NCBI RefSeq assembly: GCF_014269025.2 | Contig: NZ_CP077094.1 | Location: forward strand, 4,434,501-4,498,500 | Reading direction: 5' to 3' | From: Pseudomonas promysalinigenes | Lineage (GTDB): Bacteria; Pseudomonadota; Gammaproteobacteria; Pseudomonadales; Pseudomonadaceae | DNA: 64,000 nt | In this document: piece after piece, positions 55,628-63,671 of the stretch | Layout: every line of letters begins with the position of its first letter | Position numbering within the stretch: the first letter of the stretch is position 1 | Translations under genes and position numbers: made by a program | The notes under the pieces: model-generated | Database searches by the model: none | Seen by the model: the letters and a program-made list of their open reading frames with translations, nothing else | Told to the model about the DNA's origin: nothing

Positions 55628-58212
55628 GACTTGTTCTTGCTCTTGCGTGGCGCGCCGGACTTCGACGGGCCTTTACGGTGCTTGGTCGGCTTGCCGGACG
55701 TTTTGGCACCCTTGTCAGACTTGCTGCTGGCGTGGCCACCACTGCGCGCCTCGCTCATCAGTGCCTTTTTCATCTCGCGGCTCTTGCGCACTTCGGCATT
55801 ACGCTGCACGGCGTCTTTGGGGAAGTACGCTTCGGCCGCTTCGCTCTTGCGGCTGCGCGGCTTGGGTGTAGCCCTGGCTTCGACTGGCGCTTGAGGCGCG
55901 GCTTCGCCCGCTTCGCTCTGCGGCGTAGCGCTACCACGGCCTTTACGGCCGACAGGCGCACTGAGCTGCTGCTCAGAGACTTCGAAGTCGATCTTGCGCT
56001 CGTCGAGGTCAACGCGCATGACCTTGACCTCGATGGTATCGCCCAAACGGAAACTGCGACCCGTACGCTCGCCGGACAGGCGGTGGTGTACCGGATCGAA
56101 GTGGTAATAGTCACCGGGCAGCGCACTGACATGCACCAGGCCTTCGACATAAATGTCAGTCAGTTCGACGAACAGACCAAAGCCGGTGACCGCTGTGATC
56201 ACACCTGGGAAGGTCTCGCCCACGCGGTCTTTCATGAACTCGCACTTGAGCCAGTTGACCACATCGCGGGTAGCTTCATCAGCGCGGCGCTCGGTCATCG
56301 AGCACTGCTCGCCAAGCTGGTCCAGAGCATTCACATCGTACGGGTAGATACGCGCCTTGGGGATGCTCATGGCACCGGCACGCTTGACGTGCGGGGTATC
56401 GACCTTGGAGCGGATGACGCTTCGGATTGCACGGTGCACGAGCAAGTCCGGGTAACGGCGGATCGGCGAGGTGAAGTGCGTGTACGCCTCGTAGTTCAAG
56501 CCGAAGTGGCCGTTGTTGTCGGTGCTGTACACCGCCTGGCTCAACGAGCGCAGCATCACGGTCTGGATCAGATGGAAGTCCGGGCGCCCGGCAATGCTCG
56601 CCAGCAGTGCCTGATAGTCCTTCGGCGATGGGTCCTTGCCCTTGTGCAGGGTCAGCCCAAGTTCGCCGAGGAAAGCGCGCAGCTTTTCCAAACGCTCCGG
56701 TGGCGGGCCGTCATGCACCCGATAGAGAGCCGGGACTTCGTGCTTTTGCAAGAACGCTGCAGTGGCAACGTTCGCCGCCAGCATGCACTCTTCGATCAGT
56801 TTGTGCGCCTCGTTGCGCACCGTCGGGCGGATTTCCGCGATCTTACGATCTTCCCCGAAGATGATACGGGTTTCCTGGGTTTCGAAGTCGATGGCACCAC
56901 GGGCATGACGGGCATCCACCAGCACTTTGTACAGGTTGTACAGGTTCTTGAGGTCCGGCAGAACCGCTTTGTACTCTTCTCGCAGCGCCTTGCCCTCGCG
57001 GGTACGGGCATGCTCAAGCATGCTGCTGACCTTGTTGTAGGTTAGCCGGGCATGGGAGTGGATGACGCCTTCGTAGAACTGATAATCGACCATCTGGCCG
57101 GCTTTATTCATGGTCATTTCGCAGACCATGGCCAACCGATCGACGTGCGGGTTCAGCGAGCAAAGACCGTTGGAAAGCTCCTCAGGCAGCATCGGCACCA
57201 CGCGCTCGGGGAAATAGACCGAGTTGCCGCGTTGCTGGGCTTCGTTATCCAGGGCCGAACCCAGGCGCACGTAGCTGGAAACGTCGGCGATTGCCACGTA
57301 GAGGCGCCAGCCACCGGAGAACATGCGCAGCTTGCCCAAGGGTTCGCAGTACACGGCGTCATCGAAGTCGCGCGCGTCCTCGCCGTCGATGGTGACGAAC
57401 GGCAGATGGCGCAGGTCGATACGCTTCTCTTTGTCCTTCTCCTGGACTTCGGAGCGGAACTTGCGCGCTTCCTTGACCACATCGTCTGGCCAGACATGGG
57501 GGATATCGTAGCTGCGCAGGGCAACGTCGATTTCCATGCCCGGGGCCATGTAGTTGCCGATCACCTCGACCACATCACCCTGGGGTTGGAAGCGCGGCGT
57601 AGGCCAGTGGGTGATCTTGATCTCGACGAACTGGCCAATCTTGGCCCCCCCGTTGCGCCCGGCGGTTACCAGCACTTCCTGCTGGATCTTCGGGTTGTCC
57701 GGAGTGACATAGCCGATGCCGCCTTCTTCGAAGTAGCGGCCGACTACGCTTTCATGCCCACGGGAGACGACTTCGACCAGCACGCCTTCGCGACGGCCAC
57801 GGCGGTCGACGCCAGAAACACGGGCCAGGGCGCGGTCGCCGTCGAACACCAGGCGCATCTGCGCAGGGCTCAGGAACAGGTCTTCACTGCCGTCATCAGG
57901 GATCAGGAAACCAAAACCGTCACGGTGGCCGGAGACGCGGCCGCAGATAAGGTCGAGCTTGTCCACCGGGGCATAAGTGCCGCGCCGGGTATAGATAAGC
58001 TGGCCGTCGCGCTCCATGGCGCGCAGTCGGCGGCGCAGCGCTTCGATCTGGTCTTCCTCATGAAGACCGAATTCTGCCGCCAGCTCCTCGCGCGCGGCCG
58101 GTTCGCCACGGTCGGCAAGGCGCTGCAGGATCAGCTCACGGCTGGGGATAGGGTTGTCGTATTTTTCCGCTTCGCGAGCGGCCTCGGGATCGAGGGATTG
58201 CCAATCGGCCAT
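55624..58212 (-). CDS. rnr: Ribonuclease R
   Basis: RNase R is a 3'-5' exoribonuclease that degrades structured RNA. The 862-residue protein has an N-terminal helix-turn-helix region, two cold-shock domains (about 80-230), the RNB catalytic domain (FVTIDGEDARDFDDAVYCE, with the Asp cluster), and an S1 domain (GVITAVTGFGLFVELTDIYVEGLVH). A long basic, low-complexity tail (about 750-862, Lys/Arg/Ser-rich) ends it. It is translated just ahead of rlmB. Confidence 0.95.
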   Translation of the reverse strand: MADWQSLDPEAAREAEKYDNPIPSRELILQRLADRGEPAAREELAAEFGLHEEDQIEALRRRLRAMERDGQLIYTRRGTYAPVDKLDLICGRVSGHRDGFGFLIPDDGSEDLFLSPAQMRLVFDGDRALARVSGVDRRGRREGVLVEVVSRGHESVVGRYFEEGGIGYVTPDNPKIQQEVLVTAGRNGGAKIGQFVEIKITHWPTPRFQPQGDVVEVIGNYMAPGMEIDVALRSYDIPHVWPDDVVKEARKFRSEVQEKDKEKRIDLRHLPFVTIDGEDARDFDDAVYCEPLGKLRMFSGGWRLYVAIADVSSYVRLGSALDNEAQQRGNSVYFPERVVPMLPEELSNGLCSLNPHVDRLAMVCEMTMNKAGQMVDYQFYEGVIHSHARLTYNKVSSMLEHARTREGKALREEYKAVLPDLKNLYNLYKVLVDARHARGAIDFETQETRIIFGEDRKIAEIRPTVRNEAHKLIEECMLAANVATAAFLQKHEVPALYRVHDGPPPERLEKLRAFLGELGLTLHKGKDPSPKDYQALLASIAGRPDFHLIQTVMLRSLSQAVYSTDNNGHFGLNYEAYTHFTSPIRRYPDLLVHRAIRSVIRSKVDTPHVKRAGAMSIPKARIYPYDVNALDQLGEQCSMTERRADEATRDVVNWLKCEFMKDRVGETFPGVITAVTGFGLFVELTDIYVEGLVHVSALPGDYYHFDPVHHRLSGERTGRSFRLGDTIEVKVMRVDLDERKIDFEVSEQQLSAPVGRKGRGSATPQSEAGEAAPQAPVEARATPKPRSRKSEAAEAYFPKDAVQRNAEVRKSREMKKALMSEARSGGHASSKSDKGAKTSGKPTKHRKGPSKSGAPRKSKNKS

Positions 58213-58375
58213 CAGAAGGGGTTCACCTTGGTATATATAGATAGGAATTCTGGCATGTGCGTATTGAAACCGGAAATGTCAGCCTTGGACAGCCCCCGCT
58301 GCTGCATATAAAGAGGGGCAAATGGCCTTCGGAATCAACAAGTTGAATTTTTTGAAATTTTTTTTGCTTGGGGGG

Positions 58376-58404
58376 TTTACAGCCCCCGAGGCCGTCCGTA
58401 TAGT
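58376..58404 (+). promoter_or_regulatory. Sigma-70 promoter of the tRNA-Leu pair
   Basis: TTTACA (58376-58381), a 17-bp spacer and TATAGT (58399-58404) form a near-consensus promoter. A GC-rich discriminator (GCGCACC) follows, usual for stringently controlled stable-RNA genes. Transcription should start near 58411. Confidence 0.8.
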
Positions 58405-58485
58405 GCGCACCACAACGACGGACAACCCCGAAGTTGTAGTAGAGATGAGCGGCGCTGTAAAGCATCAGGTAATCTCGAAATGTGT

Positions 58486-58572
58486 GCCCAGGTGGCGGAA
58501 TTGGTAGACGCGCTGGTTTCAGGTATCAGTGGCTTAACGGCCGTGGAAGTTCGAGTCTTCTCCTGGGCACCA
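58486..58572 (+). tRNA. tRNA-Leu (CAG)
   Basis: The 87-nt gene folds as a class II tRNA: acceptor GCCCAGG with CCTGGGC, encoded CCA, anticodon stem CTGGT/ATCAG around loop TTCAGGT giving anticodon CAG (reads CUG), T arm GTTCGAGTC. The variable arm contains GGCTTAACGGCC. Confidence 0.96.
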
Positions 58573-58658
58573 AGTATTTCAAGTAACAGATGACCAAGGA
58601 TCTGTTACTACTGTGTGAAGCGAACGATAGTCGCATTCAGCAGATGATGTAAAGCTTT

Positions 58659-58745
58659 GCCCAGGTGGCGGAATTGGTAGACGCGCTGGTTTCAGGTATC
58701 AGTGACTTAACGGTCGTGGAAGTTCGAGTCTTCTCCTGGGCACCA
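58659..58745 (+). tRNA. tRNA-Leu (CAG), second copy
   Basis: Nearly identical to the first copy, 86 bp downstream of it. The variable arm is GACTTAACGGTC instead of GGCTTAACGGCC, so both strands of the stem changed together and pairing is kept. It ends with encoded CCA. Confidence 0.96.
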
Positions 58746-58749
58746 TACA

Positions 58750-58779
58750 AAAACCCACTAGCTTGCTAGTGGGTTTTTT
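58750..58779 (+). terminator. Rho-independent terminator of the tRNA pair
   Basis: AAACCCACTAGC and GCTAGTGGGTTT pair over 12 bp around a TT loop and run into TTTTT. It starts 5 bp after the second tRNA. Confidence 0.95.
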
Positions 58780-58866
58780 CTTGCCTGCATTTTTATCCCC
58801 TCCCCTGGCAGCGGCGGCATTGCCCATCGGTCTGCCCATGAATTTCTCGTCAGCCGGCCACATGAG

Positions 58867-58880
58867 AAACGATTTCGTTT
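58867..58880. promoter_or_regulatory. Palindrome upstream of the iron-transporter genes
   Basis: AAACGA-TT-TCGTTT is a perfect inverted repeat 45 bp before the binding-protein start. An iron regulator site is expected here, but similarity to the Fur consensus is low, so the identity of the binder is open. Confidence 0.35.
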
Positions 58881-58924
58881 ACCATTGTTTCCGAATATGT
58901 AGCCGTAAGCGAGGAAGTACCCGC

Positions 58925-59938
58925 ATGACGATCCGCCCGCAACCGCTGATGCGCACCCTGGCAGCCGCAGTTCTGAGCCTGGTGATCGGCGCCCCGGCCG
59001 CCATGGCAGATGAGCCGGTCACCCTGACCCTGTACAACGGCCAGCACAAGGAAATCGGCGAAGCCATCGCCAAGGCCTATGAGGCCAAGACCGGCATCCA
59101 CATCAATATCCGCAAGGGCAGCAGCAACCAGCTGGCTAGCCAGGTCATCGAAGAAGGCGACCGCTCGCCAGCCGACCTGATCTACACCGAAGAATCCCCA
59201 CCATTGAACAACCTGGGCGAACTGGGCCTGCTGGCTAAGATCGATGACGCCACAGCCAACATGGTGCCCAAGGAATATGTAGGCGCCAACGGCACTTGGA
59301 TGGGTATCACGGCGCGTACCCGTATCGTGGTCTTCAATCCGAAAAAGGTGGACGAAAAAGACCTGCCGACAACGGTCATGGACTTCGCCAGCCCGGAGTG
59401 GGAAGGTCGCGTAGGCTATGTGCCGACCAGCGGCGCTTTCCAGGAGCAGGCCGTGGCCATCTTGAAGATGCACGGGCGTGAGGCCACCGAAGAATGGCTG
59501 ACTGGACTCAAGGCATTCGGCAAGACGTACACCAACAACATGGTCGCCCTGAAGGCCGTCGAAAAGGGTGAAGTCGCTGCGGTCCTGGTGAACAACTACT
59601 ACTGGTATGCACTTGAGCGCGAGCGCGGCAAGCTGGACAGCAAGCTCTACTACCTGGCCGATGGCGATGCCGGCAACTTGGTCACCATCTCCGGCGCCGC
59701 CGTGGTCAAGGCCAGCAAACACCCGAAAGAGGCACAGGCGCTGCTCAACTGGATGGCCAGCGAAGAAGGCCAGCGCGTGATCACCCAGACCACCGCCGAG
59801 TACCCGCTGCACAAGGGCATGGTTTCCGATCGCGGACTGAAACCGTTCGAAGACCTGCGCCCACCGAAAATCTCGCCTGCCGATCTGGGCAATGCCGAGG
59901 AAGCGATCGAGCTTGAACGCGAGGTCGGCCTGCTCTGA
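58925..59938 (+). CDS. Iron(III) ABC transporter substrate-binding protein (FbpA/AfuA-like)
   Basis: The 337-residue protein has a signal peptide (about 1-30, ending AAMAD) and the ferric-binding fold: VTLTLYNGQHKEIGEAIAKA, then EESPPLNNLGELGLLAKIDD. NNYYWYALERERGK holds the tandem Tyr residues that bind iron in the FbpA family. It delivers Fe3+ to the permease encoded next. An ATG at 58949 is an alternative start. The permease gene overlaps by one base (TGATG). Confidence 0.88.
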   Translation: MTIRPQPLMRTLAAAVLSLVIGAPAAMADEPVTLTLYNGQHKEIGEAIAKAYEAKTGIHINIRKGSSNQLASQVIEEGDRSPADLIYTEESPPLNNLGELGLLAKIDDATANMVPKEYVGANGTWMGITARTRIVVFNPKKVDEKDLPTTVMDFASPEWEGRVGYVPTSGAFQEQAVAILKMHGREATEEWLTGLKAFGKTYTNNMVALKAVEKGEVAAVLVNNYYWYALERERGKLDSKLYYLADGDAGNLVTISGAAVVKASKHPKEAQALLNWMASEEGQRVITQTTAEYPLHKGMVSDRGLKPFEDLRPPKISPADLGNAEEAIELEREVGLL

Positions 59939-61503
59939 TGACTGCCGCCCTGTCCCAGCCGGTGCCGGTACGCTTCGTACCGCGCCGCAAGCGCCCATCG
60001 ACCTGGGTGGTGCTGCCTGTGCTGTTCCTGGTGGCGATGAGCCTGCTGCCGTTGCTGTACGTCGCCATGAAGGCCTGGGAAGCTGGGTGGCGGGAAGCAC
60101 TGCACCTACTCTGGCGTCCCTTTGTCTGGGGCCTGATGCGCAATACCCTGCTGCTCATGGCTGGGGTGACGCTGGCGTGCATGGTCGTAGGCCTGGCTCT
60201 GGCCTGGCTATTGGAGCGCAGTAACCTGCCCGGCCGCCGGCTATGGGGCGTGGTGCTGTGCCTGCCGTTCGCAGTGCCGTCGTTCATCAGCAGCTTCACC
60301 TGGGTGTCGCTGAGCTCGGACTTCGAAGGGCTGGGCGGGGCGATCATGGTCATGGCGCTGTCCAAATACCCACTGGTATTCCTGCCGGTGGCCGCCACCC
60401 TGCGCAATCTCGACACTTCGCTGGAAGAGTCTGCACGCACACTGGGCTACAGCCGCTGGGGCGTGTTCCGCAAAATCACTCTGCCACTGTTGTGGCCGTC
60501 GATACTTGGCGGCGCGCTACTGATCGCATTGCACATGCTGGTCGAGTTCGGCGCCTTGTCGATCCTCGGGCTGCAGACTTTCACCACGGCGATCTACCAA
60601 CAGTTCGAGCTGGAATTTAGCAACGCCAATGCGGCCATGCTCTCAGCAGTACTGCTTGCACTGTGCTTGCTGATGCTGTGGCTTGAACTGCGAGTGCGCG
60701 GCAAGGCTCGCCATGTGCGTATTGGCCAGGGCGTAGCACGCCGCGGGCAACCTGTGCGCCTGCGCGGCTGGATGCCTTTGGGGCAACTGTTCTGCCTGGG
60801 CCTGGCCATTCTCGGCAGCGGGATTCCGCTGGCGATGCTGGGTTACTGGCTGAGCGTGGGCTCTTCGGCAGCCTTCCCGGTGGCCGCGATCAGCAAGGCT
60901 CTGCTGACCTCGTTGTCGGTTTCACTGGGGGGGGCGGGCGTCTGTGTGCTGTTGGCGTTGCCGGTCAGCTTCCTGGTGGTGCGCTACAAAGGCCGCCTGG
61001 CCATGTGGGCAGAACGCCTGCCGTACCTGCTGCACGCCCTGCCCGGCTTGGTGATCGCCCTGGCGCTGGTGGTGTTCTCTTTGCACTACGTGCCAGCGCT
61101 GTACCAGACTACCGCGCTGTTGCTGCTGGCTTATGCGCTGCTGTTCCTGCCATTGGCCCAGGCGCCGGTACGCACCGCGCTGAACAAGGCTTCGCCGACC
61201 CTCGAAGAAGCGGCCCGCACCCTGGGTGCCAGCAGCTTCGCGGCGTTCTGCCGGGTGACCCTGCCGATCATCTTCCCGGCCATGGCGGCGGCCTTCGCCT
61301 TGGTGTTCCTTGATGCAATGAAGGAGCTTACAGCTACCCTGCTGCTCAGCCCGACTGGCATGACCACCCTGGCCACTGAGGTCTGGGCGCATACGGCCAA
61401 CGTCGAGTTTGCAGCGGCGGCGCCTTATGCGGCGCTGTTGATTGTGGTTTCGGGGTTGCCGGTTTATCTACTAACTACGCGGATGTATTTGAACAAAGCT
61501 TGA
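59938..61503 (+). CDS. Iron(III) ABC transporter permease (FbpB-like)
   Basis: The 521-residue protein has about 12 helices in two halves, a fused pair of binding-protein-dependent permease domains as in FbpB/AfuB. Each half has an EAA-like loop: EESARTLGYSRWGVFRKITL and EEAARTLGASSFAAFCRVTL. It forms the iron channel. No ATPase gene follows in the window (the next genes are on the other strand), so the ATPase must be encoded elsewhere or be shared. Confidence 0.9.
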   Translation: MTAALSQPVPVRFVPRRKRPSTWVVLPVLFLVAMSLLPLLYVAMKAWEAGWREALHLLWRPFVWGLMRNTLLLMAGVTLACMVVGLALAWLLERSNLPGRRLWGVVLCLPFAVPSFISSFTWVSLSSDFEGLGGAIMVMALSKYPLVFLPVAATLRNLDTSLEESARTLGYSRWGVFRKITLPLLWPSILGGALLIALHMLVEFGALSILGLQTFTTAIYQQFELEFSNANAAMLSAVLLALCLLMLWLELRVRGKARHVRIGQGVARRGQPVRLRGWMPLGQLFCLGLAILGSGIPLAMLGYWLSVGSSAAFPVAAISKALLTSLSVSLGGAGVCVLLALPVSFLVVRYKGRLAMWAERLPYLLHALPGLVIALALVVFSLHYVPALYQTTALLLLAYALLFLPLAQAPVRTALNKASPTLEEAARTLGASSFAAFCRVTLPIIFPAMAAAFALVFLDAMKELTATLLLSPTGMTTLATEVWAHTANVEFAAAAPYAALLIVVSGLPVYLLTTRMYLNKA

Positions 61504-61575
61504 AAATGGGTCCAGGCTGACAGACAGCCTGGACCGCTAGCAACACAACCTTACGGGCTAGTAACATTTTCAAGA

Positions 61576-61953
61576 TTAACTGCCTACAAATCGCAACCAT
61601 CCCCAAAGTGCAATAAGTGACAAAAAAATAGCAGCTTGAACGAACCACAACCCAACAAGCACACACCGCAATCGCTCAGGGAATTTTTTCACATCTTCAA
61701 CATCCAGCACTCCCTTACGAACACAAAGCGACCGTATCGACAATAAAAGAGACACCGAACCGGTACGCATTATTTTACCCAGCAAGCCCGCGTGACCAAA
61801 AATCTTTTTGTTGCCCAAAACCATCGAGCTGTTGGAAAGCAACGACTCTATGTAATTCACATAGCGAACCGAAACATATATCCATACAGCCATGATTATG
61901 AACATGGCCATCATCAAAGGAAGGCCTAACCATCTGAGGTCGAAGCCATTCAT
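61576..61953 (-). CDS. Small membrane protein, putative immunity protein of the Hcp cassette
   Basis: The 125-residue protein has two clear membrane helices (about 10-32 and 97-120) with a cytoplasmic/periplasmic loop between. It has no recognised domain. Its ATG overlaps the stop of the glycine-zipper gene by 4 bp (ATGA), the usual arrangement for an immunity gene directly downstream of its effector. A membrane location would suit neutralising a membrane-acting toxin. The assignment is by position and topology only. Confidence 0.6.
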   Translation of the reverse strand: MNGFDLRWLGLPLMMAMFIIMAVWIYVSVRYVNYIESLLSNSSMVLGNKKIFGHAGLLGKIMRTGSVSLLLSIRSLCVRKGVLDVEDVKKFPERLRCVLVGLWFVQAAIFLSLIALWGWLRFVGS

Positions 61954-62924
61954 TGAGTTACCTCATACAACAACTCACCTAACATCTCGCCGATATCTCC
62001 CACGACCGAACCGCCTGCGGCGCCACCAATAGCACCCCCGATCACAGTGCACGCGAGGGCCCCCGGGCCGCCTGTCGCTATCCCGAGGAACATTACACAC
62101 CCAGCTCCACCTAGAGACCCACCAATCGCCCCTCCAGCGAACGATCCCCCCGTACTACCAAGCAGGGAGCCGCCCTCCACATACCTGGCCTTCCTGCAGT
62201 CTTCTGGACGTCCGAATGCACAGGCATGATGGATACTCAAACCCGTTGAAGCTACGTCGAGCCCCAAGCCGATGTAAGTACCCGACTTTATGAAATTTGC
62301 TGCTTTCGAAACTCCAGCAACTTTCTCCGCATATCCAGCAATTTCGCCTGTGTGAAGGTAGCTCTTGGTGGAGATCTCCAGAGTTCTTTTCATCGCGCCT
62401 TTATTGCGCAGCCCTGAACCGTAAGCAGCCATTTTGTTCAACTGTTCTTCCAATCTAACGAACAAAACCATCCTCTTGGCGTAAAATTCGTCGCGTGCTT
62501 TCAGCGTCCCGCTTTTCAAATAGTGCCGATGTAATATCTCAATTTCTTCCAACGTTTTCTTGATTGCCTCAAGGTGCCTGTGCCACCCGTCGCTCACAGC
62601 TCCCACCCCCATCGACGCATGGGCCAGCAAGCTTTTCAACATCTCGTAGTTATCCAGAAAAAAATCATCTACGCCTGCGCCATTGATTTCAAGCTGGTGG
62701 TGTATCCCCGCCGCCTTCGCCATCAAAAATGCCTCATGACTCGTACATGACGGTGTATTCGGGTCGCCCACAATCACTAGCTCCCCACCAACAACTACTC
62801 CATTGGCGATATGCGCATTCAATACATCAAACTTGGCCCGCTGGTTGGCCGACATCGGGGTGTCGGCCTTCAGGGACTCATACGACTGCGCTTGCGGATT
62901 AATGAAGCTGCGCGCCTCGGACAT
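61950..62924 (-). CDS. Putative type VI secretion effector with glycine-zipper membrane domain
   Basis: The 324-residue protein has no signal peptide. Residues about 1-205 are soluble and helical; residues about 215-320 are Gly/Ala-rich and hydrophobic with GG/GxxxG runs (SLLGSTGGSFAGGAIGGSLG, then IGGAIGGAAGGSVVGDIGEM), typical of glycine-zipper pore-forming toxins. It follows hcp after 9 bp (TGAGGTG serves as ribosome-binding site) and precedes a small membrane gene. T6SS effectors such as Tse4 and Ssp6 are membrane-pore proteins linked to Hcp, so a similar role is plausible. The cassette is somewhat less G+C-rich than its neighbours, which fits horizontal transfer. Confidence 0.65.
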   Translation of the reverse strand: MSEARSFINPQAQSYESLKADTPMSANQRAKFDVLNAHIANGVVVGGELVIVGDPNTPSCTSHEAFLMAKAAGIHHQLEINGAGVDDFFLDNYEMLKSLLAHASMGVGAVSDGWHRHLEAIKKTLEEIEILHRHYLKSGTLKARDEFYAKRMVLFVRLEEQLNKMAAYGSGLRNKGAMKRTLEISTKSYLHTGEIAGYAEKVAGVSKAANFIKSGTYIGLGLDVASTGLSIHHACAFGRPEDCRKARYVEGGSLLGSTGGSFAGGAIGGSLGGAGCVMFLGIATGGPGALACTVIGGAIGGAAGGSVVGDIGEMLGELLYEVTQ

Positions 62925-62933
62925 GGTCGCACC

Positions 62934-63422
62934 TCACGCATACTTCTTATTGTTGATGCGGTCCCAACCGCCCGTGACGTTGCCGCCAGCAATGCCGTCA
63001 GGGTGTTTCTGCCGCGTGTAGGTCGTCTTTATGCGCCCGTAGTTAAGCTGCACGACTTCCACTGGCACCCCAGCGCTGGCGCTCTGTGCATAGTCGGCGA
63101 TGATCACTTCCTCTAGGACGACTTCGTAGTACTTGAGCTTATCGCCACCAGCACGACAGAGCACGAGCTTCACCTCCTTCAGGTGCTGCCCGGCACAGCT
63201 AGCCTCCAGCAGCTTGCAGCTAGCACTGTCCAGGTATTTGGTGAAGGTAAAGTTGGTGAGCGTGGTGCGGCCTGATGATGCGCCGCCCGCTGAGCTTGCG
63301 GTGGCAGAGGTACTCTGGTTTGCACCGAACTTGTAGCCGATGATTTCGATCCAGTTGGGGTACTGCTCGTCCAGCGCTTCGCCAGTGATTTCCGCGATTT
63401 GAATATAGGCATCGAAAGCCAT
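62934..63422 (-). CDS. hcp: Hcp-family type VI secretion tube protein
   Basis: The 162-residue protein starts MAFDAYIQIAEITGEALDEQ and has the Hcp beta-barrel pattern, with GRTTLTNFTFTKYLDSASCK and KYYEVVLEEVIIADY conserved. Hcp hexamers form the T6SS inner tube and carry small effectors in the pore. The ATG at 63422 has AAGGAGAGG upstream; the open frame extends to 63473. No other T6SS structural genes are in the window, so it is an orphan hcp feeding a secretion system encoded elsewhere. The next two genes look like its cargo and immunity. Confidence 0.88.
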   Translation of the reverse strand: MAFDAYIQIAEITGEALDEQYPNWIEIIGYKFGANQSTSATASSAGGASSGRTTLTNFTFTKYLDSASCKLLEASCAGQHLKEVKLVLCRAGGDKLKYYEVVLEEVIIADYAQSASAGVPVEVVQLNYGRIKTTYTRQKHPDGIAGGNVTGGWDRINNKKYA

Positions 63423-63594
63423 GCTTACCTCTCCTTGGTAAAGATTGGGCTGATAACGACGATGTTCCGACATCGCCGCCCTGAGGTTGCTCCTGAAGAA
63501 AGCTGCGAAGTTTGCCGAGAGCCTCCAGGCCCGATTGACACTAGCTCCCTGTGTCTAGCGCTGCAACAGCAAACATTCTAACGGGATCTATTTG

Positions 63595-63604
63595 GGAAAT
63601 TTCC
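63595..63604. other. Short palindrome upstream of hcp
   Basis: GGAAATTTCC lies about 170 bp upstream of hcp, in the 63423-63671 gap. It is short and could be chance. No gene is seen in the gap. Confidence 0.25.
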
Positions 63605-63671
63605 TACAATTTTGATGAAGATGCAGGCTTGATCACGTAAATGAATGCTTCACCCTCACATTCAGGGCTGC

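Noticed and set aside
58867..58880. Fur box of the iron-transporter genes
   Set aside because: The palindrome lacks the GATAAT-type hexamers; kept only as an unspecified inverted repeat.
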